Made by a program: the position numbers and the translations under genes. The notes under the pieces were generated by a model that searched no databases, had not been told where the DNA came from, and saw only the letters and a list, made by a program, of their open reading frames with translations. A stretch of 64,000 nt of DNA from Prochlorococcus sp. HOT208_60m_813I02 (lineage in GTDB: Bacteria > Cyanobacteriota > Cyanobacteriia > PCC-6307 > Cyanobiaceae), in NCBI GenBank assembly GCA_002025865.1, contig MWOR01000148.1:1-64000 (forward strand), in the 5' to 3' direction. Positions 1 to 10,888 of the stretch are shown piece by piece. Position 1 is the first letter of the stretch. Each line of letters begins with the position of its first letter.

Positions 1-816
1 AAAAATACAATTGAATTTATAAATGAAGTTCATAAGAAATTAGATCTTCCTTTAACGAATAAAGAAGAATTAGAAAATAAATCAAAACTTCCTTGGTACT
101 CAAAATCAGTTGACTCAAATTATCTAACTGGTAAAAGAGTTTTTATTTTTGGTGATGGAACACATGTAATTGCAGCAGCCAAAATTGCTAAGGAGGAATT
201 GGGTTTTGAAGTAGTGGGTCTTGGAACATACAGCAGGGAGATGGCCAGGCAAGTAAGAGCTACTGCAAAAGATCTTAATGTAGAAGCTCTTATAACTAAC
301 AATTATCTAGAAGTGGAAGATGCCATGAGAAAGGCCGCCCCTGAACTAGTTTTAGGGACCCAAATGGAAAGGCATAGTGCAAAAAGACTCGGAATTCCAT
401 GCTCAGTAATTAGTACTCCAATGCATGTTCAAGATGTTCCTGCAAGATATAGTCCTCAAATGGGATGGGAAGGAGCAAATGTAATTTTTGATGACTGGGT
501 ACATCCCCTAATGATGGGCTTAGAAGAGCATCTTATTGATATGTTCAAACATGACTTTGAGTTTGTTGATGGTCATCAAAGCCATTTAGGACATACAGCG
601 ACAAACACAAATGACATTTTAAATTCTGACGAGAAAAAAGAAAAAAATAGTAAAGAAGGAATTATCTGGACTGAATCTGGTAGAGCTGAATTAACAAAAG
701 TTCCATTTTTTGTAAGAGGTAAAGTTAAAACAAATACTGAAAAATACGCAATCTTAAGAGGAATTCCAGAGATAAGCGATGAAACTCTTTACGATGCTAA
801 AGCATATTTCAGTTAA
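1..816 (+). CDS. chlB: Light-independent protochlorophyllide reductase subunit B, 3' part
   Basis: The reading frame is open from the first base of the window, so the 5' end lies outside; 271 residues are visible. ChlB pairs with ChlN as the catalytic component of the dark-operative, nitrogenase-like enzyme that reduces protochlorophyllide to chlorophyllide. The segment carries typical ChlB stretches ([17 protein letters not shown], a Pro/Trp-rich block near [21 protein letters not shown] cut short here) and a small C-terminal domain ending [20 protein letters not shown]. It is followed 190 bp later by chlL on the same strand, the usual picocyanobacterial order, so chlN is expected just upstream of the window. 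Recognition is strong. Confidence 0.96.
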   Translation, partial: KNTIEFINEVHKKLDLPLTNKEELENKSKLPWYSKSVDSNYLTGKRVFIFGDGTHVIAAAKIAKEELGFEVVGLGTYSREMARQVRATAKDLNVEALITNNYLEVEDAMRKAAPELVLGTQMERHSAKRLGIPCSVISTPMHVQDVPARYSPQMGWEGANVIFDDWVHPLMMGLEEHLIDMFKHDFEFVDGHQSHLGHTATNTNDILNSDEKKEKNSKEGIIWTESGRAELTKVPFFVRGKVKTNTEKYAILRGIPEISDETLYDAKAYFS

Positions 817-1006
817 TTTTTTACTAATAAAATATAATTAAGTCATGAGTATTTTCACTCATAATCTAATAGATTTAATCCTAAAAATTCAGTTATAAGC
901 ACATATTTCACACTTTTAATACAATTAAATACATATTTGTTTAGAAACATATTTCATGTGTATTTGCGCTGCAAGAATATAAATAATAATGTGTTTTAAG
1001 CTTTAA

Positions 1007-1894
<888 letters not shown>

Positions 1895-1900
1895 TCTTAA

Positions 1901-2911
1901 TTAATCTAATCCAACTAATTGGCTAGTTAAATCAAAAGTTTGCTGAGAGGTCTTCGTATCAATTATTCTTTTTGACAACTTTTGAGAAAAAGCTTTTCTG
2001 CCAGTTTTTTGACGATTTCCCCAACTCCAATGGACTGATGGTTTAGCAAATTCTTTATAAGTTGCCACTTGAGCAACCCTCTCTCCTGCCAATCTTTGTG
2101 ACACATATCCTTTTGTTATGAATTTTTGAAATATCGGGAAAAGAAATCTAAATAACCAAGGTGTATCCCTAAAAAGTTTTGTCTCAGCAACACATCCAGG
2201 ATATAGAGAATTTACAATAATCTTCTCTTCAGAATATCTTTTTGATAATTCCTGAACGGTCACCATATTGCAAAGTTTACTATCCTTATAAGCCTTACCA
2301 GGTTTGAATTTCTTTCCATTCGCCATACTTATTGGAGATAAAAAACCATTTTTGAATCCAGATAAATCTCCCAAATCAGCTGGAGCAGGGATGGGGACCC
2401 TTCCTCCAAGTTCTGAATAATTAGCCGTAACAGTCCCTAATATTGTAATTCTTGGCTTGAATAAAGTTAATTTGCCATTTAAAACAATTTCTCTTTCAGA
2501 AGATAAAATATTTTCTATAAGTAGTTTTATCATAAGAAAATGCCCAAAATGATTTACTGCCATAGAGTTTTCAAACCCCTGAGGAGACCTTTCTGGTCTC
2601 TTTAGTCTGGGTTTATAAACTGCTGCATTACAGATAAGAGAATTTATTGGTTTTTTAAATCTTTCTAATATTTCATCGCAACCTTGTCTCACATCATCCA
2701 AGTTAGAAAGATCTATTTCTATAAAGTGAACATTTTTAACTTCCTCTTTTGTCAAGAATTCCTCAGCTATTTTTATAGCTCTTTTATTTGATCGATTAAC
2801 CGCTATAACCTCCCACCCAAATCTTAAAAGAGGTTTTAGAGTATTTAATCCAACTCCAGAAGTTGTTCCTGTTATAAGGACTAAACCCTTAATGTTGTTA
2901 CTCACTAGCAA
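1901..2911 (-). CDS. por: Light-dependent protochlorophyllide oxidoreductase (NADPH)
   Basis: LPOR uses NADPH and light to reduce protochlorophyllide. The protein is an SDR-fold enzyme of normal length (336 residues) with the cofactor motif TGTTSGVG at residues 14-21, the NAA-type motif CNAAVYKP near residue 94, and the catalytic Tyr208 and Lys212 (YKDSK). The insert rich in PxPAPADLGDLSGF is typical of LPOR. The start is uncertain: TTG at 2911 is used here, and a GTG two codons further in (2905) is equally plausible; no ATG is available nearby. It converges on chlL, so the light and dark enzymes for one step are transcribed toward each other. Confidence 0.96.
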   Translation of the reverse strand: MLVSNNIKGLVLITGTTSGVGLNTLKPLLRFGWEVIAVNRSNKRAIKIAEEFLTKEEVKNVHFIEIDLSNLDDVRQGCDEILERFKKPINSLICNAAVYKPRLKRPERSPQGFENSMAVNHFGHFLMIKLLIENILSSEREIVLNGKLTLFKPRITILGTVTANYSELGGRVPIPAPADLGDLSGFKNGFLSPISMANGKKFKPGKAYKDSKLCNMVTVQELSKRYSEEKIIVNSLYPGCVAETKLFRDTPWLFRFLFPIFQKFITKGYVSQRLAGERVAQVATYKEFAKPSVHWSWGNRQKTGRKAFSQKLSKRIIDTKTSQQTFDLTSQLVGLD

Positions 2912-2959
2912 AAATGATAATAGAAAAATGAAAAGTAGAATGATTCAAGATCACACTTA

Positions 2960-3307
2960 TCAACGCCATATTACTCTGATAATGTCCCTAGAAATTATTT
3001 GATCCTGATCCTTCATAAATCTTTGCTCACCTTCAGAAGAGAATAAATCATCAAACTTATTTGTTAAAACATTAAATCTATATTTTTCGTATGAAAATGA
3101 GTCCTCAATTTCCTTTAATCTGTTTAATCTTACTTTGGAGCTGTAGCCAAGTTTAATCAAGCTTACTATTGCTAAAAGGGAAAAGCTAATTTTTATAATT
3201 AAAAATATCAAAGATACAAAATTATCCTCTTTCTGTTGTCTTTTTATAAATACAGACCCTAAATATTTTTTGTAAAAAATACTATTTTTATAAAAAGATT
3301 TTGACAA
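2960..3307 (-). CDS. Conserved small membrane protein of unknown function
   Basis: I do not recognise a family. The 115-residue product is basic at the N-terminus, has one hydrophobic stretch (about residues 30-52, FVSLIFLIIKISFSLLAIV) and a charged C-terminal half that looks helical. The start is a TTG; no ATG is in frame upstream. It lies between por and psaM on the same strand, so a role connected to the photosynthetic membrane is possible but only inferred from position. Coding is supported by the long open frame in an AT-rich genome and by lack of a better frame. Confidence 0.6.
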   Translation of the reverse strand: MSKSFYKNSIFYKKYLGSVFIKRQQKEDNFVSLIFLIIKISFSLLAIVSLIKLGYSSKVRLNRLKEIEDSFSYEKYRFNVLTNKFDDLFSSEGEQRFMKDQDQIISRDIIRVIWR

Positions 3308-3392
3308 ATTAAGTACTTGATATTTTTGCTGAATAAATCAATTCAGTCTTACTTTATTATTACCTTATAAAATTGTAATTTTCTAATAAACT

Positions 3393-3497
3393 TTAGTTCC
3401 TACCTAAACTAATTCCAAGTCTTAGTGCTAAAACTCCTGCATGCATAACAACTACGAGGCTTAATGCAATTAGATTTATTGTTTGAGTTGGCTCCAT
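3393..3497 (-). CDS. psaM: Photosystem I reaction centre subunit XII
   Basis: A 34-residue single-helix protein read from ATG at 3497 to TAA at 3393. It starts [17 protein letters not shown] and ends [10 protein letters not shown], which matches the picocyanobacterial PsaM sequence I know. PsaM is a one-helix subunit at the periphery of photosystem I that helps stabilise trimers. It is a typical photosystem peptide too short for routine gene calling. A 5-bp-stem inverted repeat lies 24 bp upstream, between this gene and the divergent lipoate ligase-like gene. Confidence 0.93.
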   Translation of the reverse strand: MEPTQTINLIALSLVVVMHAGVLALRLGISLGRN

Positions 3498-3520
3498 GGG
3501 AAAAAAAATATTTTCTATAT

Positions 3521-3540
3521 TCTCCACCGAAAAGAGGAGA
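3521..3540 (-). promoter_or_regulatory. Inverted repeat in the psaM leader
   Basis: Read on the minus strand, TCTCC and GGAGA flank a 10-nt loop, and a run of eight T residues follows before the psaM ATG. It lies in the only spacer between psaM and the divergent gene at 3599. It could be a 5' leader hairpin for psaM or part of the shared promoter region. The stem is only five base pairs, so the function is a guess. Confidence 0.3.
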
Positions 3541-3598
3541 TTTGAAACACTATTACAAAATGATGTTACGTAATTAACAAATTGAAAGAAAAAAATTA

Positions 3599-4321
3599 TT
3601 GAAAATTATCATAAATAAACCTACAAAGTTAATTTTGGGAATAGAAAATCGGGCTCTAATTTTTTCGACAAATAATTTACCTGGATTTGATCAAATGGCT
3701 TTAGATTTAAATTCTTTAGATCAGACAATTTCGAATCCTGAAATAATTCTCACATTGAGGTTCTACTATTGGACTGGAGATTGGCTTTCAATAGGCTATC
3801 ACCAAAAGGAAATTCCTCTTCATTGGAAAAATTTATTATCAAATGGGGAAATTAATATTGTTAGACGTCCCTCTGGAGGGGGTGCTGTCCTGCATTCAGG
3901 AGGCATAACATATGCATTAACATTTAAAAAAACTTACTATAAAGTCTTAAGTTATGAAATGGTTAATAATTGGCTAATTAAAAGTTTCAGAGAATTAGGT
4001 CTAAACTTACGATATGGAAATTCACGAAAATCAAGCATTAAAACAAATTGTTTTGGGACTTCATTAATTTCTGATTTAGTTGATCAGGATGGGTTTAAAA
4101 GAATAGGTAGTGCCCAACTTCGTAAAAAAGGTGCATTCCTTCAACATGGAGAGATTCAAACAAATCCTTCAAGAGAATTGTGGTTCAAATTATTCAAAGA
4201 AGAAGCTCCACCAAAAGTAAATTTAAAACAAACAAATGATGAAATAGTTCAACATTTGAGAAATTCTTTTCTTAAAAATAAACCAAATATAAATTTCAAA
4301 AATATTGCAATAGATAATTAA
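3599..4321 (+). CDS. Lipoate/octanoyl-protein ligase family protein
   Basis: The 240-residue product belongs to the biotin/lipoyl protein ligase fold, LplA/LipM branch. Such enzymes attach octanoate or lipoate to lysines of E2 subunits (pyruvate dehydrogenase, glycine cleavage H protein). Visible family motifs are [19 protein letters not shown] (about residues 88-106) for substrate binding and the lysine motif [18 protein letters not shown] (about 165-182). It is slightly shorter than free-standing LplA and lacks the C-terminal accessory domain. The start is a TTG at 3599; the first ATG in frame would remove conserved sequence. It is divergent from psaM. Whether it is a ligase or a transferase cannot be told from sequence. 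Confidence 0.8.
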   Translation: MKIIINKPTKLILGIENRALIFSTNNLPGFDQMALDLNSLDQTISNPEIILTLRFYYWTGDWLSIGYHQKEIPLHWKNLLSNGEINIVRRPSGGGAVLHSGGITYALTFKKTYYKVLSYEMVNNWLIKSFRELGLNLRYGNSRKSSIKTNCFGTSLISDLVDQDGFKRIGSAQLRKKGAFLQHGEIQTNPSRELWFKLFKEEAPPKVNLKQTNDEIVQHLRNSFLKNKPNINFKNIAIDN

Positions 4322-4349
4322 AAATAGAAATTTTTAATAACAAGAATTT

Positions 4350-5575
4350 TTAAAGATCTCCTTTCTGCTTCATTGAATTAATTATTCTTGGCAATTCAAT
4401 TCCTAAGGGATAATGATTTTTAAAGTTTAATTTGTTAACAATCTCTGAAGGCAAATTAAAACCTAATTTATTCAATACAAAATTTCCTATTTTTGACCTA
4501 TCAATTATACCCAAAGGGATATCTGCAGCATTGAGAACCAACAAAAAACCTTCATTTGTTTCTTCAAGTCTTTCTATAGTTCTCCATAATTTATCGTTAT
4601 GAGATACAGTTTCAAAACTATCGATCGGTTTCTTAAAATCTCCAACAAAGTTCCGTTCCCATTTTTTTAAGGAAACAGTTTTTAAAATATTCTCATCAAC
4701 AAAACCGGTCCATCTACCATTATTCGTAACAAAAAAATATTTATCCAATGCATCCTTTTTATTTTTTATTAATGTATTAAATTCTGAGAAATTTGAATCA
4801 TATTCAATTTTCCTCAAAGGCTTTAATTTGATCTCAGAAACTTTACTAAATTTAAGTATGTATTCAATTTTAAAAAATTGACTTTCAGATTTTGAAGAAT
4901 TAACTCCAAACAAGCCCAAAAAAGAAAGAAAAAAACCAAAGTAAAAGTTAAATCTAAATAAACAAACTATCCCGAAAATTAAAACAAAAAAAGATAAAAA
5001 TAAATTTACTTTATTGAGGAAATTTCTTCCTTTATTTTTACTCCCTGAGAAATGCCAAATAATACTTTTTTAATAAATTCCCCCCCATCTAAAGAACCAA
5101 TTGGAATCAAATTTAAGAAACCTAAGAATAAATTAAATATACCTACTCTATAAATTACATTAACTGCTATTTGTTCTTGAGATGCAATGTTGTTACTAAT
5201 TAAAAGTAGGATAGTTGCTGTAGCGAAACATAAAAGAGGCCTAACAATTGCAATTTTTATATTACCTAAAGCAGTTTGACAATACTTATCTATTTGTAAA
5301 ATTGCTCCTAGAAAATAAAAAGTAATTTTTTTTATTTTTACACCCTGACTTAGTGAAACAAAAGTATGAAAAACCTCATGAAAAATAATTGAAGATAATA
5401 AGAAAAAAGAAGTTAAAAATCCTATAATCCAAGATTCTTTAATATTATAAATATCACCAGAAGTTAAATTAACCTGATTACTTATACTCCATGAGAATAA
5501 AAAAAGAACTGCAAACCAATAAGGATGAACTTTAAAGGGGATTCCCCATATTTTAAAAATTTGCCAACTTCTCAA
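4350..5575 (-). pseudogene. Site-2 protease (M50) with CBS-like C-terminus, split by a frameshift
   Basis: Two frames together make one gene. The first (5575 down to 5006, 189 residues) is an integral-membrane M50 zinc protease with HEVFH at residues 66-70 and the second zinc motif LDGG at 162-165. It ends soon after ISQGVK. The second frame is open from before that stop through 4350; read from about 5043 it continues KNKGRNFLNKVNLF, then a hydrophobic helix up to about 4920 and a CBS-like regulatory domain. A run of five T (5035-5039, A on the coding strand) is where a sixth base would restore one protein of about 405 residues. This may be a real frameshift, a slippage site, or a sequencing error. 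The protease half keeps its catalytic residues. Confidence 0.75.
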
Positions 5576-5631
5576 AAATAATCTCCGCTATATTTATTAA
5601 TAATATTAATCTTACATATCAGGATAATTAT

Positions 5632-6288
5632 ATGCCCAAGACTAATACCTTAATTAAAATTTGTGGCCTAACCTCAGAAGAACAAGCCCTTCAAGTCGCA
5701 AAATTAGGAGCACATGCTATCGGCATTATTTCAGTGGAAGATTCACCAAGATATATATCAGCTGAAATTAAGAAAAAAATTTTTAAAACCTTAGAAATGT
5801 TGCATCCAAAAATTGAGAGGGTATCAGTTGTGCAAAATTGTCCAATAGACTTAATTATTAAAAATTTCTTAGGAAACCCGAGTGAAACTATCATTCAATT
5901 ACATGGAGATGAAGATATTGATTATTGCAAAAAAATAAGGGAAAAAATTCCCAATATTGGCCTATGGAAGGCTTTCAGAATAAAAACGGAAAAGGATATA
6001 GATAAAATAAAGCCTTTTGAGGATTTCGTAGATGCTATCCTACTTGATTCCTGGAATGAAAAAACTTATGGAGGTTCAGGAAAAAAAATAAAATCTACTT
6101 ATTTAAAGAATCTCCAATTTAGCAAACCTTGGTGGTTAGCAGGTGGAATATCAATTGAATGGATTAATGAAATCCTTACAGATATCAAACCTGATGGACT
6201 AGATATTTCAAGTAGTATTGAATTTTCTCCGGGTTTAAAAGATATTAAAAAAACAGAAGATATTTTTAATTTTTTAAAAAGAAATTAG
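5632..6288 (+). CDS. trpF: Phosphoribosylanthranilate isomerase
   Basis: TrpF converts N-(5'-phosphoribosyl)anthranilate to CdRP in tryptophan synthesis. The 218-residue TIM-barrel protein begins with the signature KICGLT (residues 9-14) containing the catalytic Cys, and has IQLHGDE (about 87-93), the catalytic Asp region AILLDS (about 138-143), and the phosphate-binding LAGGIS and GLDISSSIE segments near the C-terminus. It starts with ATG at 5632, divergent from the frameshifted M50 protease, and its last 4 bp overlap the end of folE on the opposite strand. Confidence 0.96.
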   Translation: MPKTNTLIKICGLTSEEQALQVAKLGAHAIGIISVEDSPRYISAEIKKKIFKTLEMLHPKIERVSVVQNCPIDLIIKNFLGNPSETIIQLHGDEDIDYCKKIREKIPNIGLWKAFRIKTEKDIDKIKPFEDFVDAILLDSWNEKTYGGSGKKIKSTYLKNLQFSKPWWLAGGISIEWINEILTDIKPDGLDISSSIEFSPGLKDIKKTEDIFNFLKRN

Positions 6289-7025
6289 TAATTATTAGTA
6301 GCGGACTGCTGTTTTACAAGCTCAAAAAATTCTTGTTTTAAACTTAAATCGTGCCTAAAATCTCCTCTAACAACAGAATTAATCATACTTGTATTTGGTT
6401 CTTTGACTCCCCTCCACTTCATACAATAATGTTGGGCTTTTACAATAATGCCTAAACCTTTAGGTTCACACAGTTTTTCAATTTCATCTGCAAGGATCAT
6501 TACAGCCTCTTCCTGAATATGAGGTCTTGAAAAAACCCAATCAGCAACTCTTGCAAATTTTGAAAGTCCTATGACTTTATTTCCAGGTTTAATACCTATC
6601 CAACACTCTCCTAGAATTGGAACTAAATGATGTGAACATGCAGATCTTACCGAAATTGGACCAACTGTATAGATTTCATCAAGATTCTTGTCATTAGGGA
6701 AACTTGTAACTTTAGGTTGTTCATAATATCTACCTTTAAAAACTTCATTTAGATACATTTTAGAAACTCTTTCAGCAGTTTCTTGAGTATTATGATCATT
6801 CTCAACATCAATTATGAGGGACTTTAGTAAGTCTTTAACTCTTGAGGCTACTTCTTTTTCTAAAATTTCTAATTCACCAGGATTTATAAAATCTGAAATG
6901 TTATCGTTAGCACTAAATCTTGTACCAGAATTCTTAATTCTGTCTCTTATGATTTCAGAAATTAGTTTATTAGTAATCTGGTCGTCAAAGTTTCTAATAT
7001 TATCGTTGGGTAATGTAGAAGTCAT
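6285..7025 (-). CDS. folE: GTP cyclohydrolase I
   Basis: FolE converts GTP to 7,8-dihydroneopterin triphosphate, the first step of folate and pterin synthesis. The 246-residue protein carries the zinc ligands in ACSHHLVP (about residues 128-135) and HYCMKWRGV (about 199-207), and the RPHIQEE active-site segment. The N-terminal 60 residues are a variable extension. The gene converges on trpF with a 4-bp overlap of coding ends. A pterin-carbinolamine dehydratase gene (47984) elsewhere in the window also concerns pterins, but the two are not linked. Confidence 0.96.
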   Translation of the reverse strand: MTSTLPNDNIRNFDDQITNKLISEIIRDRIKNSGTRFSANDNISDFINPGELEILEKEVASRVKDLLKSLIIDVENDHNTQETAERVSKMYLNEVFKGRYYEQPKVTSFPNDKNLDEIYTVGPISVRSACSHHLVPILGECWIGIKPGNKVIGLSKFARVADWVFSRPHIQEEAVMILADEIEKLCEPKGLGIIVKAQHYCMKWRGVKEPNTSMINSVVRGDFRHDLSLKQEFFELVKQQSATNNY

Positions 7026-7178
7026 AAAATTCTAGACAGAAAATTGTATTCAACTTAATTAACTGTATTTTCCAATAGCTTAATTGCCCATATACTATAT
7101 CACATTCTCTTGTTCAATCGGGTTCAAATAGCACTAAAAAAAATCACTGTTTTAAGATTAATCAGATAAACAGAATGT

Positions 7179-7913
7179 TTAAAAGGCTCCGCCAGAAGGC
7201 ATCAAAGTCAAGTCTTCGATCAATTGTGATTCAGGTTTTTGAGCCATATAGAGAATAGTTTCTGATACCTCTTTTGAGGAGAGCATAGAAGTTCTATCAA
7301 AATCAGAATTGATTGATTCGGAGTCCCAAAGAGGAGTATTTACTGAACCGAGAGTTATTGTACAGGCTCTTATTGAATTAGATCTCTCCTCCTCCCTCAA
7401 GCATTTAGTAAACATAGCTAGTGCGGATTTTGAAACACAATAAGCTCCCCAGTGATGGAATGCATTATAAGAGGCATGACTACTGACATTAATAACTAAA
7501 CCACCATTTTTTCTCATTTGAGGAATTATTGATCTACAAATTTGAAAAACACTTGTGAGGTTTATTTGAATAGTTTGTTCCCATTGACCTAATTCCATTT
7601 CAACTAAAGGGGCATTAAATGCGCAACCAGCATTATTTATCAATACTGAAGGGCACCCATACTTCTCAATTGCCTCTTTAACACAATGCTCTATTTCTAG
7701 AAGATTAGATAAATCACATTTTACTAGGTTAATTTTTGATTTAGTAGTCAACAGTTCGCTCTTTAGTTTCTCCAGTAAATCCATATTCCTGGAAAGTAAA
7801 ATTAAATCCCAACCAGCATTGGCAAAAGTAATTGCGGTAGATCTACCAATACCTTTAGTAGCACCTGTTAAAAAAGCTAGTTTCAAGTTATTCAGTTTTT
7901 TGGGGGATTTCAC
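7179..7913 (-). CDS. Short-chain dehydrogenase/reductase
   Basis: A classical SDR of 244 residues. The cofactor motif TGATKGIG lies near residues 15-22 (GTG start numbering), the NNAG motif at about 93-96, and the catalytic Ser, Tyr and Lys in [23 protein letters not shown]. It resembles 3-oxoacyl-ACP reductases, but the substrate cannot be assigned. The chosen start is GTG at 7913, preceded by GAAGAG at good spacing; a TTG at 7928 is also possible. Either way the gene begins inside the 3' end of accA, which suggests translational coupling and a possible link to fatty acid metabolism. Confidence 0.85.
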   Translation of the reverse strand: MKSPKKLNNLKLAFLTGATKGIGRSTAITFANAGWDLILLSRNMDLLEKLKSELLTTKSKINLVKCDLSNLLEIEHCVKEAIEKYGCPSVLINNAGCAFNAPLVEMELGQWEQTIQINLTSVFQICRSIIPQMRKNGGLVINVSSHASYNAFHHWGAYCVSKSALAMFTKCLREEERSNSIRACTITLGSVNTPLWDSESINSDFDRTSMLSSKEVSETILYMAQKPESQLIEDLTLMPSGGAF

Positions 7914-8895
7914 TATAAATCTCTTCAATATTATTTGCTTCGATAAATTTACCTAAAACCCTAAACTTTTTATATCTTTCCTCAATTAATTCTTTTTCAG
8001 GCATTTGCAGTAAAGCGTTAAGGTGTTTCTCAATAGCCTCTTTTAGTGTATTACCAGCATCTAAAGGAGCCCAATTATTCCCTCCAGAAGGTTCTAGTAA
8101 TACCTCATCTATTATACCTAATTTAAGTAAATCTTTACCTGTGATTTTAAGTGCTGATGCTGCTTCTGGTGCCTTCGCAGCATCTCTCCACAAAATTGAT
8201 GCACATGCTTCTGGACTAGCAACTGTGTAAACACTGTGTTCAAACATTAGTAACCTATCGGCAACACCTATTCCAAGTGCTCCTCCAGAACCTCCTTCTC
8301 CAATGACAGTAGCCACAATTGGAACTTTGAATCCAAACATCTCTCTAAGGTTTCTTGCAATCGCTTCACCTTGACCTTGTTCTTCAGCTTTTAAACCAGC
8401 ATAAGCTCCAGGAGTATCAATAAATGTAAGAATTGGCAAAGAAAATCTATTTGCATGCTGCATTAATCTAAGAGCTTTTCTGTAACCTCCTGGTTTTGCC
8501 ATCCCAAAGTTTCTTACTACATTTTCTTTTGTATCCCTTCCTTTCTGATGACCTAACATCAACACTGGTCTATTATTTATAGAACCTATCCCCCCAATTA
8601 GTGCCATATCATCGCCACCATTTCTGTCTCCATGTAATTCTATCCAGTCGTCACAAAACATTTGAACAAAATCCAAAGTACTAGGTCTTTGAGGATGTCT
8701 AGCTACCTGAATCTTTTGAGCAGGGGTGAGAGATTTAAATATTTCTTCTCTTCTCCTAGCAGCTAAGGTTTCAAGCTGCAGAAGCTGTTGACTAACATCT
8801 ACTTCTGAATCTCGAGCTAATTCTTTAATTTGCTCTATCTGCTTCTCAAGTTCAACAAGAGGCTTTTCAAAATCAAGGAGGTAACGTTTAGCCAT
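7888..8895 (-). CDS. accA: Acetyl-CoA carboxylase carboxyltransferase subunit alpha
   Basis: AccA forms, with AccD, the carboxyltransferase that makes malonyl-CoA for fatty acid synthesis. The 335-residue sequence is highly typical: an N-terminal helical region ([16 protein letters not shown]), then [18 protein letters not shown] and the oxyanion-hole region [16 protein letters not shown]. It is 3 bp downstream of the acyl-ACP reductase gene, so the enzyme that starts fatty acid synthesis appears cotranscribed with the alkane pathway. The 3' end overlaps the following SDR gene. Confidence 0.97.
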   Translation of the reverse strand: MAKRYLLDFEKPLVELEKQIEQIKELARDSEVDVSQQLLQLETLAARRREEIFKSLTPAQKIQVARHPQRPSTLDFVQMFCDDWIELHGDRNGGDDMALIGGIGSINNRPVLMLGHQKGRDTKENVVRNFGMAKPGGYRKALRLMQHANRFSLPILTFIDTPGAYAGLKAEEQGQGEAIARNLREMFGFKVPIVATVIGEGGSGGALGIGVADRLLMFEHSVYTVASPEACASILWRDAAKAPEAASALKITGKDLLKLGIIDEVLLEPSGGNNWAPLDAGNTLKEAIEKHLNALLQMPEKELIEERYKKFRVLGKFIEANNIEEIYSEIPQKTE

Positions 8896-8898
8896 AAT

Positions 8899-9939
8899 TT
8901 AAACAGTTAATACGTTAGGCTGCTTATCAAGTCCAATCGCAGAAAAACCATGCTTTAAAGATGCTGCTCCAATAAACTCCATCTTTTCAAGGGAAATGTT
9001 ATTTCTTCCCCAACTAAAGTTTGTATGACACTTTTCAAATTCTAAAATCATAGCTTCTGCAAAGCAAGCGAACATCTCTCGCTGAGGGTTTTGCATTTCC
9101 GCAAGTTCCATCATATTCCAACCAATATCATTGAAAAACTCTACTATACCTCCTTTTAAAACATGAATATTTTCACCCTGAAATTTCTCATCAAGATTTT
9201 TGGGGTATCCGCCATCAATCATTAAACATGGTTTTTTTAAGTTATCTGTATCAATTTCAATAGTTTTAGGCATACTTGCAACCCATATAACAATATCTGC
9301 TTGCGGCAATGCCTCATTTAAGCTTGTTACGGTGCCACCATCTAATTCTTTTTGTAAAAGCGCTAATGGTTCTTGTTGTCTTGCCACCATAAGAAGTTCT
9401 GAAATCCCAGTTTTATTGATAAGCCATCTACAAACAGCACTACCAATATCACCTGTAGCACCAATTACAGCAACAGTTGCTTTTTTAAGGTCTATCCCAA
9501 TACGAGGCGCATTTATTTCAAGTTGCTTACAAATAACCCAGGCGGTATGAGTATTGCCAGTAGTAAACCTTTCCCACTCTAATGAAGTATTTCTAATTTG
9601 TTTATGCTGTAGAAGATTAAAATTCTCAAAAATAATAGAAGTAAATCCTCCTAAAGCGGTAATGTTAATCCCTTTTTTTTGAGCTAGTTCCATAGCATTT
9701 AGTACTTTTCTTCTAGCCGTTTTAAATCTAGAAAGCATTTCAGGAACAAAGCAAGAATCTATATAAGAACCTTCAATAGATATTCCAGTAGCACTCTTAA
9801 CTTCTACATTTTCAACAAGCTGAGGAGGAGCAGTACACCAAACATCCAAATCGCCATCAGCAATATGATCAAAGCCTAGCATCGAAGCTTTTCTTTTTGC
9901 ATCTTCAAAACTGGTTGAGTGACCTATTAACCCAAACAT
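8899..9939 (-). CDS. aar: Long-chain acyl-ACP reductase (AAR)
   Basis: AAR reduces fatty acyl-ACP to fatty aldehyde with NADPH, the first step of cyanobacterial alkane synthesis. The 346-residue protein has the start [15 protein letters not shown], the nucleotide-binding motif IGATGDIG at residues 159-166 and the probable acyl-thioester Cys292 in MFACFAEAM. It lies just downstream of the ADO gene on the same strand (108 bp apart) and 3 bp before accA, giving the conserved ADO-AAR-accA order. These are the established roles of the family; activity is inferred. Confidence 0.96.
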   Translation of the reverse strand: MFGLIGHSTSFEDAKRKASMLGFDHIADGDLDVWCTAPPQLVENVEVKSATGISIEGSYIDSCFVPEMLSRFKTARRKVLNAMELAQKKGINITALGGFTSIIFENFNLLQHKQIRNTSLEWERFTTGNTHTAWVICKQLEINAPRIGIDLKKATVAVIGATGDIGSAVCRWLINKTGISELLMVARQQEPLALLQKELDGGTVTSLNEALPQADIVIWVASMPKTIEIDTDNLKKPCLMIDGGYPKNLDEKFQGENIHVLKGGIVEFFNDIGWNMMELAEMQNPQREMFACFAEAMILEFEKCHTNFSWGRNNISLEKMEFIGAASLKHGFSAIGLDKQPNVLTV

Positions 9940-10047
9940 TTAAAATTTATAAATGGTTTCTATACGTTGTTATGAACAATAGCACAGAGGTAACTACTTA
10001 AATAGGATTAATTAATTATTAAAAGCCTTAATCAATTAGAAATGTAA

Positions 10048-10803
10048 TTAGACGATAGCTGCCATAGCCATTCTTGCAATTTCTCTATTATCTAGACCTA
10101 TCTCCATCAATGTATCTTGATAAGCAATCATAAATTCTTCCATTAATTCTTCTCTGTCCATAGCTAAAACTGATGCGTCATCTGCTACTTCATCTAACAT
10201 CTTTTTAATTAACGGAAGATTAACCTTATTAGCTTCCATTAATTCCTCTTTACAAGTAGATAGATTCTCTTTAAGCCACTCTTGACCATAATTTAAATGA
10301 AGATATTCATCTTTAACCACTCCCTCTGTTATTTTTTTTGCAAAAGGATCCGCAACTCTTATGTAGACGTTATAAGCAGAAATTGCAAAAGCTTCAATTA
10401 AGATGGCTTGTATTAAAAGACATGTTGTTAAATTTCCTTTTTGAAGAGCAACTTGAAAATTACCATGTAATTTAGAAAAGAATTTTTTAGCAAATTCCAT
10501 ATCAGCTACCACACCTAAATTTCTTCCACATGCAGTAAAGCCTTTTTTATGCTTCATTTCCATTCTCGCCAATTTAGTTAATTCTTCTAACTCATTTGGA
10601 ATTAAAGTTGCTATTGAAATGTAATTATCATGAGCTTCTTGCTCTCCCTCTATAACAATTGCATTTATTCTGCTATATGCATCCTTATAAGAATCTGTAC
10701 TGAAGTCAGGTAAATCTAAAGAAATCGAATTAGTCGATTGTTCGATAGCTTTTTTATTTGATTCTAGAGTTTGCATGTCAGTAATCTTTAGCTCATTATG
10801 CAT
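10048..10803 (-). CDS. ado: Aldehyde-deformylating oxygenase (ADO)
   Basis: ADO is a ferritin-like di-iron enzyme that converts fatty aldehydes to alkanes (mainly pentadecane and heptadecane) plus formate. The iron ligands are visible in EGEQEAHD, MEMKHKKG, LIEAFAISAY and VKDEYLHLNYG. The C-terminus ARMAMAAIV is typical. The start shown is ATG at 10803, giving 251 residues; a second ATG at 10776 (MQTLESNKK) is equally possible and matches some close relatives as I remember them. It is the first gene of the ADO-AAR-accA-SDR run on this strand. Confidence 0.96.
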   Translation of the reverse strand: MHNELKITDMQTLESNKKAIEQSTNSISLDLPDFSTDSYKDAYSRINAIVIEGEQEAHDNYISIATLIPNELEELTKLARMEMKHKKGFTACGRNLGVVADMEFAKKFFSKLHGNFQVALQKGNLTTCLLIQAILIEAFAISAYNVYIRVADPFAKKITEGVVKDEYLHLNYGQEWLKENLSTCKEELMEANKVNLPLIKKMLDEVADDASVLAMDREELMEEFMIAYQDTLMEIGLDNREIARMAMAAIV

Positions 10804-10888
10804 GAATATTACACGATTATAGAGAGTTTATTTAAATATCATGAAAATAGTTTCAATTGTTAAGTCACATTTTTTACTAATAACTTAT

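Noticed and set aside
7080..7150. Possible tRNA-like element near a GGTTCAAAT stretch
   Set aside because: A T-loop-like string is present, but no acceptor, D or anticodon stems can be formed.
7179..7928. The SDR gene as a spurious overlap of accA
   Set aside because: Only about 26-41 bp overlap, and the rest shows a complete SDR motif set.
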